From: Kordiimonadaceae bacterium
GTDB lineage: Bacteria; Pseudomonadota; Alphaproteobacteria; Sphingomonadales; Emcibacteraceae
Assembly (NCBI GenBank): GCA_024236295.1
Contig: JACKKT010000003.1
Location: forward strand, 62,001 to 126,000
DNA length: 64,000 nt
Direction of reading: 5' to 3'
Positions within the stretch are counted from its first letter, which is position 1; the number at the start of each line of letters is the position of its first letter. The notes beneath the pieces were generated by a model. That model worked only from the letters and a program-made list of their open reading frames with translations. It ran no database searches and was not told the DNA's origin. Positions 16,897 to 25,167 of this stretch are shown piece by piece. A program made the position numbers and the translations under genes.

Positions 16897-18837
16897 ATGT
16901 ATAATATTGAGACGCATTTGGTTGATGCACTGGTAGCGAAGTCGGCCTTGATCAACAATGACCAGTATGTTGAATTATATGATCGTTCGCTGTCTGACCC
17001 GGAGGGTTTCTGGGGGGATATGGGCCGTCGTCTGGACTGGATCAGGCCCTATAGCAAGGTCAAGGATGTCAGTTTTAGCCGGGATGATCTTCATATCCGC
17101 TGGTATGAGGATGGAACGTTAAATGCCTGCGTCAACTGTGTTGACCGTCATCTTGAAAGCCGCGGGGATCAGACAGCGATTATCTTTGAGGGTGATGACC
17201 CTGCTGTATCGCGTCATATCACTTACCGTGAGCTTCATGCGGAAGTCTGCCGTTTTGCCAATGTGCTGAAGTCACGGGGGGCTAAAAAAGGTGACCGCAT
17301 CACCCTTTATATGCCGATGGTGCCGGAAGCGGTTTATGCCATGCTGGCCTGTGCACGGATCGGGGCCATTCATTCTGTTGTGTTTGGCGGATTTTCACCG
17401 GAGGCGCTGGCCGGGCGTCTGGTTGACTGTGACAGTCACATCGTGATTACCGCCGATGAAGGCCTGAGAGGGAACAGGGTCATTCCGCTGAAAGAGAATG
17501 TGGATGAGGCGCTTGAGCATCCCGGAACCATTGTCTCGACCGTGATTGTTGTGCGGGTGACCGGCGGCGATGTCGGTTTTACCGAAGGCCGGGATGTCTG
17601 GTACCAGGACGAGGCGGCGAAGGTCAGTGCCGAGTGCCCGGCTGAAGAGATGAAGGCGGAAGACCCGCTGTTTATTCTTTATACCTCCGGCTCGACCGGA
17701 CAGCCCAAGGGTGTTCTTCATACGACTGGCGGCTATCTGGTTTATGCCAGCCTGACCCATGAATATGTGTTTGATTATCATGAGGGGGATATTTACTGGT
17801 GCACCGCTGATGTGGGCTGGGTGACGGGCCACAGCTATATTGTTTACGGTCCTCTGGCCAACGGGGCAACGACGCTGGTGTTTGAAGGGGTGCCGACCTA
17901 TCCGGACGCCTCACGCTTCTGGCAGGTCTGCGAGAAACATAAGGTCAATATTTTCTATACGGCGCCGACGGCGATCCGGGCCCTGATGGGGGCGGGGGAC
18001 GAGTTTGTCAAAAAATGTGATCTCAGCAGCCTGCGCATCCTCGGCAGTGTCGGCGAGCCGATCAACCCGGAAGCCTGGGAATGGTATTATCATGTGGTTG
18101 GTGACGGGCGCTGCCCGATTGTCGACACCTGGTGGCAGACGGAGACTGGCGGCATTATGATTACGCCCCTGCCCGGGGCGACGGCGTTAAAACCGGGTTC
18201 GGCCACCCGGCCGTTTTTTGGCATCATCCCTGAGCTGGTGGACGGGGACGGCAAGGTCCTTGAGGGGCCTGCTTCGGGCAATCTCTGCATTACCGACAGC
18301 TGGCCGGGGCAGATGCGCACCGTATACGGCGATCATGACCGCTTTTACCAGACCTATTTCTCCACCTATAAAGGCAAATATTTTACTGGCGACGGCTGCC
18401 GCCGCGATGAGGACGGCTATTACTGGATCACCGGACGGGTTGATGATGTGATTAATGTTTCCGGCCACCGTATGGGCACAGCCGAGGTCGAAAGCGCCCT
18501 GGTCGCCCATGAGGATGTGGCGGAAGCCGCCGTGGTCGGCTTCCCTCACCCGATCAAGGGACAGGGTATTTATGCCTATGTCACCCTGATGGGCGGACAT
18601 ACCCCGGGGGAAGAACTCAGAAAGGAACTGGTAAACTGGGTCAGAAAGGAAATCGGCCCCATCGCCACCCCCGATCATATCCAGTTCGCTCCGGGACTGC
18701 CCAAAACACGGTCCGGGAAAATCATGCGACGCATCCTCAGAAAAATCGCCGAGAATGACACGTCAAACCTCGGCGATATATCAACACTCGCTGACCCAGC
18801 CGTCGTCCAAGACCTCATCAATAACAGATTGAAATAA
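16897..18837 (+). CDS. acs: Acetyl-coenzyme A synthetase
   Basis: A 646-residue enzyme, the usual Acs length. It has the AMP-binding motif YTSGSTGQPKGVLHTTGG, then VGEPINPEAWEWYYHVVG, DTWWQTETGG, the A8 hinge region TGDGCRRDEDGYYWITGR and the C-terminal acetylation-site motif PKTRSGKIMRRILR. It activates acetate to acetyl-CoA via acetyl-AMP in the cytosol. Base use is odd: most of the gene is well above 50% GC (about 53-63% in 60-base lines I counted), whereas adjacent genes are near 35-42%. Long antisense open frames arise from this. The GC shift suggests acquisition from a higher-GC source, or strong codon selection. Confidence 0.97.
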   Translation: MYNIETHLVDALVAKSALINNDQYVELYDRSLSDPEGFWGDMGRRLDWIRPYSKVKDVSFSRDDLHIRWYEDGTLNACVNCVDRHLESRGDQTAIIFEGDDPAVSRHITYRELHAEVCRFANVLKSRGAKKGDRITLYMPMVPEAVYAMLACARIGAIHSVVFGGFSPEALAGRLVDCDSHIVITADEGLRGNRVIPLKENVDEALEHPGTIVSTVIVVRVTGGDVGFTEGRDVWYQDEAAKVSAECPAEEMKAEDPLFILYTSGSTGQPKGVLHTTGGYLVYASLTHEYVFDYHEGDIYWCTADVGWVTGHSYIVYGPLANGATTLVFEGVPTYPDASRFWQVCEKHKVNIFYTAPTAIRALMGAGDEFVKKCDLSSLRILGSVGEPINPEAWEWYYHVVGDGRCPIVDTWWQTETGGIMITPLPGATALKPGSATRPFFGIIPELVDGDGKVLEGPASGNLCITDSWPGQMRTVYGDHDRFYQTYFSTYKGKYFTGDGCRRDEDGYYWITGRVDDVINVSGHRMGTAEVESALVAHEDVAEAAVVGFPHPIKGQGIYAYVTLMGGHTPGEELRKELVNWVRKEIGPIATPDHIQFAPGLPKTRSGKIMRRILRKIAENDTSNLGDISTLADPAVVQDLINNRLK

Positions 18838-18840
18838 TGA

Positions 18841-19962
18841 TTATATTTGGTTACGGGTTATTTCGTCGGCTAAATGCATCGTTTTTGTTGCATTATTCTC
18901 ATCCCCGAGTAATTGATAAATTTTACTCTTGAGACGATAAAACCTTGGGTCATCAGACTTTCTTTTTATTGCATCGTCGATATGCCACATAGCCTCATCC
19001 AAATTTTCTTTTTCCAGCGCTTTTTCAGCTTTGACAAAATGAACATAAGGATTTTTATCCTGATATGATTTTACAAGACTAAGAAAATACTCTGCCTTTT
19101 CCCGATCTCCGGTTTCATTATATAAATGTGCTAAATTATTTAATGCGGCTTGGTTTTTTCCGTCAAACTCCAGAGCAGTAAAATAGGCTTTTTCTGCAAA
19201 TTCATTATTACCGGCTCTTCTGTAAAGTACACCAAGGTTAACCCAAAGCGAAGGTACATTACTGTCCGTTTTAATTGCCTTTACAATATTGAGGAAGGAT
19301 TGCTCATATTGTTTTTTGAGCAAATTTTCCGCAGCAATATTACCATAGTAGAGTGCAGATACAGTATTTTCATCGAGAAAAGTATGAGAAAGTTCCTGTT
19401 CCACGGCAATTCTGCTAATATCGACTACCAGATCAGTACTTCCAGGTAATTTAACCCGGACATTCACATGCCGGTTTTCCACATAAATTTCATCATCGGA
19501 CAAATCCCACTCAGGCAAAACATTCACTTCCTGAAAATTAACTTCAAGACCCAGTTTTCTTGCCAATGATGAATAAAGAAGGCTGAAAGCCAAGCAATTT
19601 CCCTGTCTATTTTCAAAAGTTTGCCTAGCGGTGTAAGTGATACCCGGTTCATAAATGAGCCCCAGTTTATCTTCATTAACTATTGAGTTTCCAAGAGCAA
19701 CTGCCTTTTGATAAGGCATATTTAATTTACCTGTATTTAATTCAAGAAAAGCTTCCATTTCTGGGGTTATCATCATTATATCGACTGATGGAAGGTCCTT
19801 TTTAGCAATAGACTTTCCTAAAAAAGAGACCCCGTCTATAAGTTGGGATTTAGAAATATCTCCTCTATATGTGTAATTCTCAGGCAAACTAGTACAAGCC
19901 GTCAGTACGGACAACATCAAAAAAATCAGAAAAATTTTCAACAAATTATCGGTAAACGCCAC
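18841..19962 (-). CDS. Lipoprotein with transglutaminase-like domain and TPR repeats
   Basis: The start is taken as the GTG at 19962, preceded by TGGAGAATCAT; it gives the lipoprotein signal peptide LLKIFLIFLMLSVLTAC with lipobox LTAC. An upstream ATG at 20007 adds 15 residues. The mature protein has a transglutaminase/papain-like core with the triad region RQGNCLAFSLLYSSLARKLGL (Cys), NRHVNV (His) and VVDIS (Asp) at about residues 115-195. Three to four TPR repeats follow from about 215 (WVNLGVLYRRAGNNEFAEKAY, ALNNLAHLYNETGDREKAEY). Similar proteins are envelope lipoproteins of unknown role. Confidence 0.75.
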   Translation of the reverse strand: MAFTDNLLKIFLIFLMLSVLTACTSLPENYTYRGDISKSQLIDGVSFLGKSIAKKDLPSVDIMMITPEMEAFLELNTGKLNMPYQKAVALGNSIVNEDKLGLIYEPGITYTARQTFENRQGNCLAFSLLYSSLARKLGLEVNFQEVNVLPEWDLSDDEIYVENRHVNVRVKLPGSTDLVVDISRIAVEQELSHTFLDENTVSALYYGNIAAENLLKKQYEQSFLNIVKAIKTDSNVPSLWVNLGVLYRRAGNNEFAEKAYFTALEFDGKNQAALNNLAHLYNETGDREKAEYFLSLVKSYQDKNPYVHFVKAEKALEKENLDEAMWHIDDAIKRKSDDPRFYRLKSKIYQLLGDENNATKTMHLADEITRNQI

Positions 19963-20037
19963 ATGATTCTCCAGGCCAAACCGCGGGAAGATTAGCAAGA
20001 CTATCATAGCATAGGCTTTATAAGCTCACAATTCACG

Positions 20038-21027
20038 TTATCGTGAGAGAAGGTTGAGTGCGTTTTCTCTTAATATAAGTTCTTTTTCATCTTTTGAGAG
20101 CCTCGTTTCATTTACCACACGCAAACCTGTTTCAGCAGAAAATATTGGTGTATCAGTTCCAATTAAGATTTTATCTACCCCATATATTTCAACCGCAAGC
20201 TCCAAGGCTCTTGGACCGAGTGATGAACTGTCAAAAAATAAATTTTTCTTCTTCGCGGGTGGAAGTTTTGCATTTGGAAAACGGGCTTCTACAGTGTGTT
20301 GCATTCTTTCCAAAACCATTGGAAAAGTACCTCCAAGATTGGCAATATGCACCGTCATATCGGGAAACTGATCAAGAAAATCTGTATAAAGCAGCGTAAT
20401 CAACGCCAGTGAAATATCATGCTGAACACCAAGCGCCCCCCGGGCAATCAGAAGCTCATCCGGGTCATCAGGCCGCATATCCAATATTGGATATTGGTCA
20501 TGCCGCCAGCCAGGATGAATAAAAAAATGTAGCTTCTTTTGATTGGCATACCGAAAAAGCGGCTTTAATTTATTGGCATAATCAAGCGACAGAAACGCAT
20601 TATTTGGCAAGATTGCCCCAAAAAAATCATAGTTTTCAACACAACGTTTAAGCTCTTCTTCCATTGCACTGATATCGGCGAGCGGAAGTGCCGCAAGTGG
20701 TACAATCCGATCTTTATATTTTGAGGAATGAACCGCATAATCATCATTTGATGCTTTAATCATAGGTAAAGACTGCTCTAGCGGCAAATAATCTATGCCT
20801 AATAATCCTGGCAGAGATATTATCTGCGTCTCCATGCCTATATGGTCAAGATAATCTACCCGTTGAGCCATGTCATAATAAGCGCTTGAATATGGAAGAG
20901 TGCTGATCGGCATATGATATAGCATAGAACCATCTTTATTGCGGCTTATCCTCGGATCAGTGGTTCTCTTTTCAAGCATTTCCATCAATTTAGGTGCAAT
21001 GAAATGCGCATGAAAATCTATTGCCAT
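20038..21027 (-). CDS. Amidohydrolase of the ACMSD-like (Amidohydro_2) family
   Basis: A 329-residue TIM-barrel metalloenzyme. The N-terminal DFHAHF gives the HxH zinc ligands, HFFIHPGWRHDQ a further histidine, and LIGTDTPIFS the conserved Asp near the C-terminus. ACMSD-like enzymes decarboxylate aromatic or muconate-type acids (for example 2-amino-3-carboxymuconate-6-semialdehyde) or hydrolyse related substrates. No tryptophan-catabolic genes are adjacent, so the substrate is open. It starts 1 bp from the end of the PepSY gene and is likely co-transcribed with it. Confidence 0.85.
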   Translation of the reverse strand: MAIDFHAHFIAPKLMEMLEKRTTDPRISRNKDGSMLYHMPISTLPYSSAYYDMAQRVDYLDHIGMETQIISLPGLLGIDYLPLEQSLPMIKASNDDYAVHSSKYKDRIVPLAALPLADISAMEEELKRCVENYDFFGAILPNNAFLSLDYANKLKPLFRYANQKKLHFFIHPGWRHDQYPILDMRPDDPDELLIARGALGVQHDISLALITLLYTDFLDQFPDMTVHIANLGGTFPMVLERMQHTVEARFPNAKLPPAKKKNLFFDSSSLGPRALELAVEIYGVDKILIGTDTPIFSAETGLRVVNETRLSKDEKELILRENALNLLSR

Positions 21028-21028
21028 T

Positions 21029-21571
21029 TTATATTCCTTTTGCTTCTATTTTATCCCTTTTTTTGCGACTATTCGACGCTCGCTTCACATAGGGATAAAC
21101 AAACATATAAATCCCGGTTATCCAGAGTATAAAAAGACAAATTGCAGACGGTAAAATTATATAATATTTCATCCAGTCGCCAAAAAATGTACCGTCATGT
21201 ATTTTTTCTAACAAATCAGACCGCCGTTGCATTACGGACAAAACCGATCCATTTGTTGTATCAACCTGAACTTCCCATCCATCAGCCGTAATAAATTTAA
21301 CCATACCCCGGTCTGTTTTATAATCAATACGATCAAATTCTGACCAGTCCATACCTTTAGTAGGTTCCACACTAGTAGCAGCACTTAGCAATTCAGCATG
21401 ACTGACAATTGGGGTCGCCTGACTTTCGCCACGCTTACTTGGTGGCTGAATCCAGTCCACATCTTTTTTTAACTGTAGAAACAGCCCGGAAATAATCACC
21501 AGCAACAATGGTATAGCTATGAAAATAGATACCCAATTATGTATGGTTCTGTTTAATTTTGTAAATTTCAT
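21029..21571 (-). CDS. PepSY-associated transmembrane protein
   Basis: About 180 residues with two transmembrane helices: WVSIFIAIPLLLVIISGLFL near the N-terminus and YYIILPSAICLFILWITGIYMFV near the C-terminus. They flank a PepSY-like periplasmic domain (about residues 45-120). The ATG at 21571 is preferred to the TTG at 21577 because GAAGAG lies just upstream. KLNRTIHNWVSI at the N-terminus is typical of the family. Such proteins often accompany iron uptake or redox systems; here the neighbour is an ACMSD-like hydrolase. The role is unknown. Confidence 0.82.
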   Translation of the reverse strand: MKFTKLNRTIHNWVSIFIAIPLLLVIISGLFLQLKKDVDWIQPPSKRGESQATPIVSHAELLSAATSVEPTKGMDWSEFDRIDYKTDRGMVKFITADGWEVQVDTTNGSVLSVMQRRSDLLEKIHDGTFFGDWMKYYIILPSAICLFILWITGIYMFVYPYVKRASNSRKKRDKIEAKGI

Positions 21572-21775
21572 TAGCAACTCTTCGTATAGGAAAAATTTTG
21601 TTTTTTTGCTTCAGAGTTTCAATTTAACAATTACTCCTTAAAACGCCAGCATCATTTGAAAATAACAAATGATGATAAGCATTCAAAATTTTTACCAATA
21701 TAACAAAACACTTGAAGCAAATATAAAATTGCGGCTACTCTCAAAAAATTCAATTTAAAAAATGAGAAATTGTCT

Positions 21776-23104
21776 ATGAATAATACAGATAATAAAAATG
21801 ATCATTTGGCGGCCTATTGGATGCCCTTTACGCCAAACCGGACGTTCAAGGAAAGCCCTCGCCTATATAAAAGTGCCAAAGGATTATATTATGAAACAGC
21901 AGACGGACGTAAAATTCTGGATGCCTTTTCCGGGCTCTGGTGCTCAAACCTTGGTCACTGCCATCCCAAAATTACTGAGGCCATCCAAAATCAGGCTGCT
22001 AAAATGGATTATTCCACAGCCTTTAATTTTGGTCATGAAGCGGCCTTTGAGCTCGCCAATGTTGTGGCCAGCCAATTTCCAGGTGACCTTGGACATGTGT
22101 TTTTTACGAATTCAGGATCAGAAGCGGTTGACACAGCACTAAAAATGGCGCTTGCTTACCACCGCATTAACGGTGAAGGCACGAGAACAAGACTAATTGG
22201 ACGCGTAAACAGCTACCACGGTGTTGGATTTGGTGGTATATCCGTAGGTGGCATGGTCAATAACCGTAAATTTTTTGGTACTCTGCTTAGTGGAGTTGAC
22301 CATTTGCCATTCCCCTATAATCCAAAGGAAGATGCCTTTAGTCGCGGCGAGCCAAATTCCGATCCAATGAAATATCTTACCGAGCTGGAACAAATCATAG
22401 CCCTTCATGATGCCTCAACTATTGCTGCGGTTATTGTTGAGCCAATGGTAGGCTCTGCAGGAATGTTTGTATCGCCAAAAGGCTATCTAAAAAAATTAAG
22501 GGAAATAACCGAGAAACACGGCATCCTGCTAATCTTTGATGAAGTGATTACTGCATTCGGCCGTCTCGGCGCGGCAAACGCAGCGACCTATTTTGGGGTA
22601 ACCCCTGATATCTGTACAATGGCAAAAGGGATCAATAATGCCGCTGTCCCTATGGGCGGGGTGATTGCCAGTAAGAAAATTTATGATACTTTTCTTGATG
22701 GCACCAAAGCAGGTATTGAATTTTTCCACGGCTATACCTATTCCGCGCATCCGCTTGCTGTGGCAGCCGCACTTGCCGCGCAGGAAATATATGAGGAAGA
22801 AAATATCTATCAGCGCGTAACAGAAAATGCCAAATATTTTGAGGATGCACTGCACAGCTTAAAAGGCCTGCCCCATATTACGGATATCAGAAACATTGGC
22901 TATGCCGGCGGGCTGACAATTGCTCAGCGTGATGGCATCATCGGCGCACGGGCCTATGATTTCTTCCTTAAAGCCTTTGAAAATGGTATCGGGATCAGAT
23001 CAAACGGCGATTCAATAGCTATAGCCCCTATCTTAACCAGCACCAGGGAAGAACTTGACCCGATTTTTGATGCGCTGAGAAAAACCGCAAACGAAATTAG
23101 TTAG
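21776..23104 (+). CDS. Class III omega-amino acid:pyruvate aminotransferase
   Basis: A 442-residue PLP enzyme starting at the ATG at 21776. Motifs are GLWCSNLGHCHP, FFTNSGSEAVDTALKMALAYH (phosphate-binding), LLIFDEVITAFGRLG (Asp binding the PLP ring) and MAKGINNAAVPMGGV (catalytic Lys). The whole sequence follows beta-alanine:pyruvate aminotransferase (BauA-like). It would convert beta-alanine or a related omega-amino acid to the semialdehyde. The next gene 11 bp downstream encodes a CoA-acylating semialdehyde dehydrogenase, which supports a two-step catabolic unit. Confidence 0.9.
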   Translation: MNNTDNKNDHLAAYWMPFTPNRTFKESPRLYKSAKGLYYETADGRKILDAFSGLWCSNLGHCHPKITEAIQNQAAKMDYSTAFNFGHEAAFELANVVASQFPGDLGHVFFTNSGSEAVDTALKMALAYHRINGEGTRTRLIGRVNSYHGVGFGGISVGGMVNNRKFFGTLLSGVDHLPFPYNPKEDAFSRGEPNSDPMKYLTELEQIIALHDASTIAAVIVEPMVGSAGMFVSPKGYLKKLREITEKHGILLIFDEVITAFGRLGAANAATYFGVTPDICTMAKGINNAAVPMGGVIASKKIYDTFLDGTKAGIEFFHGYTYSAHPLAVAAALAAQEIYEEENIYQRVTENAKYFEDALHSLKGLPHITDIRNIGYAGGLTIAQRDGIIGARAYDFFLKAFENGIGIRSNGDSIAIAPILTSTREELDPIFDALRKTANEIS

Positions 23105-23115
23105 GAAAAAATCGA

Positions 23116-24615
23116 ATGTATAAAGTAGATCATTATATAGGCGGACAATTGGTGGCCGCCAGCGGCAATCGAAACGCCCCTATCTATAACCCGGCAACCG
23201 GTGAAATTCAGGGGGAAGTCGGACTTGCCAGTACCGCCGACATTGATGTAGCGGTAAATGCCGCAGCCAAAGCCTTTGAAAGCTGGCCGGAGACCGGCCT
23301 GATGAAAAGGGTTGCTATTCTTTTTAAATTTCGTGAACTTCTTGAATCAAATCGTGAAGAATTGTGCCGGCATATTGTCGCCGAACATGGTAAAGTCTGG
23401 GATGACGCCATGGGAGAGCTTACCCGTGGATTTGAAATTGTTGAAAATGCCTGCGGTATTCCTGAAATGCTTAAAGGTGAATACTCACAACAGGTGGGCG
23501 GTGGGATTGACTGTTATAACACCCGACAGGCCCTTGGGGTTGTCTGCTCCATCACCCCGTTTAATTTTCCGGCCATGGTGCCGCTTTGGACCATTCCACT
23601 TGCCATCGCCTGCGGTAATACATTTATTTTAAAACCATCCGAGCGCGACCCGTCTTGTGCCAATATACTGGCCCGACTTTTCACTGAAGCTGGACTGCCG
23701 GATGGTGTCTTTAACGTAGTGCATGGCGATAAAGTCGCCGTTGACCACCTGTTACAACATAAGGGGATTGAAGCAATAAGCTTTGTGGGTTCAACAGCCG
23801 TGGCCGAATATATCTATCATACAGGAACTGCCCATAATAAGCGCGTTCAGGCACTGGGAGGCGCCAAAAACCATGCGATTATCATGCCGGATGCCGATCT
23901 TGACCAGGCGGTTGATGCAATGATCGGGGCCGCTTTTGGATCAGCCGGGGAACGCTGCATGGCTCTATCCGTTGCAGTTGCCGTAGGAGATAATATTGCC
24001 GATAGCCTTGTTCAAAAAATTAGCGAACAGGCCAGCAGGATTAAAGTAGGCTGCGGTCTTGAGCGTGGCAATGAAATGGGACCACTAATTACAAAAGACC
24101 ATAACGCCCGTGTAAAAAGACTTATTACTGAAGGTGAAAACCAGGGCGCGAAAGTCGTTCTAGATGGCCGGAAATTTCAGGCTCCATCCGGATTTGAAGA
24201 CGGCTATTTCTGCGGACCAACAGTGCTGGATCACGTCACAAAGGATATGTCCGTTTACAGTGAGGAAATATTCGGTCCCGTTTTGGTGGTGGTCAGGGCA
24301 AAAAATTATGATGAAGCGGTAAAGCTTGTCCAGGATCATGAGTATGGCAATGGTACCTGCATCTTTACCCGTGACGGCGACATCGCCCGTGACTTCACCC
24401 GGAAAATAAAAATCGGCATGGTCGGGGTAAACGTCCCTCTTCCCGTGCCATTGGCGTTCCACAGCTTCGGTGGCTGGAAAAGGTCAATATTTGGTGATCA
24501 TCATATGTACGGGCCGGAAGGCGTGCGTTTCTGGACAAAGCTGAAAACAGTGACTATGCGCTGGCCTACCAGTATTATGGCCGGCGCGAACCTAAGCTTT
24601 CCTTCGAGCGGTTAA
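23116..24615 (+). CDS. mmsA: CoA-acylating methylmalonate/malonate-semialdehyde dehydrogenase
   Basis: A 499-residue aldehyde dehydrogenase with NAD-binding FNFPAMVPLW and ILKPSERDPS, a Rossmann loop FVGSTAVAEYIY, and the catalytic cysteine in GSAGERCMALSVAV. The GERCMA context and the C-terminal GGWKRSIFGDHHMYGPEGVRFWTKLKTVTMRW are characteristic of MmsA/IolA, which uses CoA and releases CO2. With the upstream aminotransferase it would take beta-alanine through malonate semialdehyde to acetyl-CoA, or serve valine or inositol catabolism. Confidence 0.95.
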   Translation: MYKVDHYIGGQLVAASGNRNAPIYNPATGEIQGEVGLASTADIDVAVNAAAKAFESWPETGLMKRVAILFKFRELLESNREELCRHIVAEHGKVWDDAMGELTRGFEIVENACGIPEMLKGEYSQQVGGGIDCYNTRQALGVVCSITPFNFPAMVPLWTIPLAIACGNTFILKPSERDPSCANILARLFTEAGLPDGVFNVVHGDKVAVDHLLQHKGIEAISFVGSTAVAEYIYHTGTAHNKRVQALGGAKNHAIIMPDADLDQAVDAMIGAAFGSAGERCMALSVAVAVGDNIADSLVQKISEQASRIKVGCGLERGNEMGPLITKDHNARVKRLITEGENQGAKVVLDGRKFQAPSGFEDGYFCGPTVLDHVTKDMSVYSEEIFGPVLVVVRAKNYDEAVKLVQDHEYGNGTCIFTRDGDIARDFTRKIKIGMVGVNVPLPVPLAFHSFGGWKRSIFGDHHMYGPEGVRFWTKLKTVTMRWPTSIMAGANLSFPSSG

Positions 24616-24702
24616 ATTATTCTTTCTTGAAAAATTAAGGCTGTTAACTATATAGAAATTAATAAGCAATCTTTCGAAAATAATACCTGAAAGTGGAAAA
24701 CC

Positions 24703-25164
24703 ATGAATTATAAAATCAATATCAACGGCACCACCAAAGAGGTGGACGTCGAACCGGGAACTCCTTTGCTCTGGGTTATTCGTGATGCCCTTGATTTAAC
24801 CGGAACAAAATTCGGCTGCGGTGTCGCTTCATGCGGTGCCTGTACAGTTCATGTTGACGGAAATCCTGTGCGGTCCTGCCAGACATTTATTGAGGATGTC
24901 GGTGATCAGGATGTTATCACAATAGAAGGTGTTAATGGCAAAGTGGCCAATGAGGTACAAAAAGCATGGCAACAGCTTGATGTTGTTCAGTGTGGATATT
25001 GCCAGTCAGGCCAGATCATGTCCGCAATCGGGCTTCTTTCAGAAACACCAAATCCAACAGATCAGGATATTGACGATTATATGTCAGGCAATGCCTGCCG
25101 CTGTGCCACTTATCAGCGTATTCGGGCCGCTATTCACCTCGCATCCAAGAATTTGGAGGGATAA
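24703..25164 (+). CDS. [2Fe-2S] subunit of a xanthine-oxidase-family hydroxylase (IorA-like)
   Basis: A 153-residue protein with two clusters. The plant-type [2Fe-2S] motif is CGVASCGACTVHVDG...C (residues about 40-62). The C-terminal four-helix [2Fe-2S] domain has CGYCQSGQ and CRCATYQRI. This is the small electron-transfer subunit of molybdenum hydroxylases such as isoquinoline 1-oxidoreductase. It starts 87 bp after mmsA and ends 3 bp before the large subunit gene. The substrate is unknown. Confidence 0.93.
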   Translation: MNYKININGTTKEVDVEPGTPLLWVIRDALDLTGTKFGCGVASCGACTVHVDGNPVRSCQTFIEDVGDQDVITIEGVNGKVANEVQKAWQQLDVVQCGYCQSGQIMSAIGLLSETPNPTDQDIDDYMSGNACRCATYQRIRAAIHLASKNLEG

Positions 25165-25167
25165 ACC

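Noticed and set aside
17395..18678. Long antisense open frames within the acetyl-CoA synthetase gene (up to 163 codons)
   Set aside because: They arise from the GC-rich third positions of acs; no family match or ribosome site.
21655..21690. A Fur-box-like AATGATGATAAGCATT sequence between the PepSY and aminotransferase genes
   Set aside because: Only four bases of each arm match and no iron-uptake gene follows; too weak to call.
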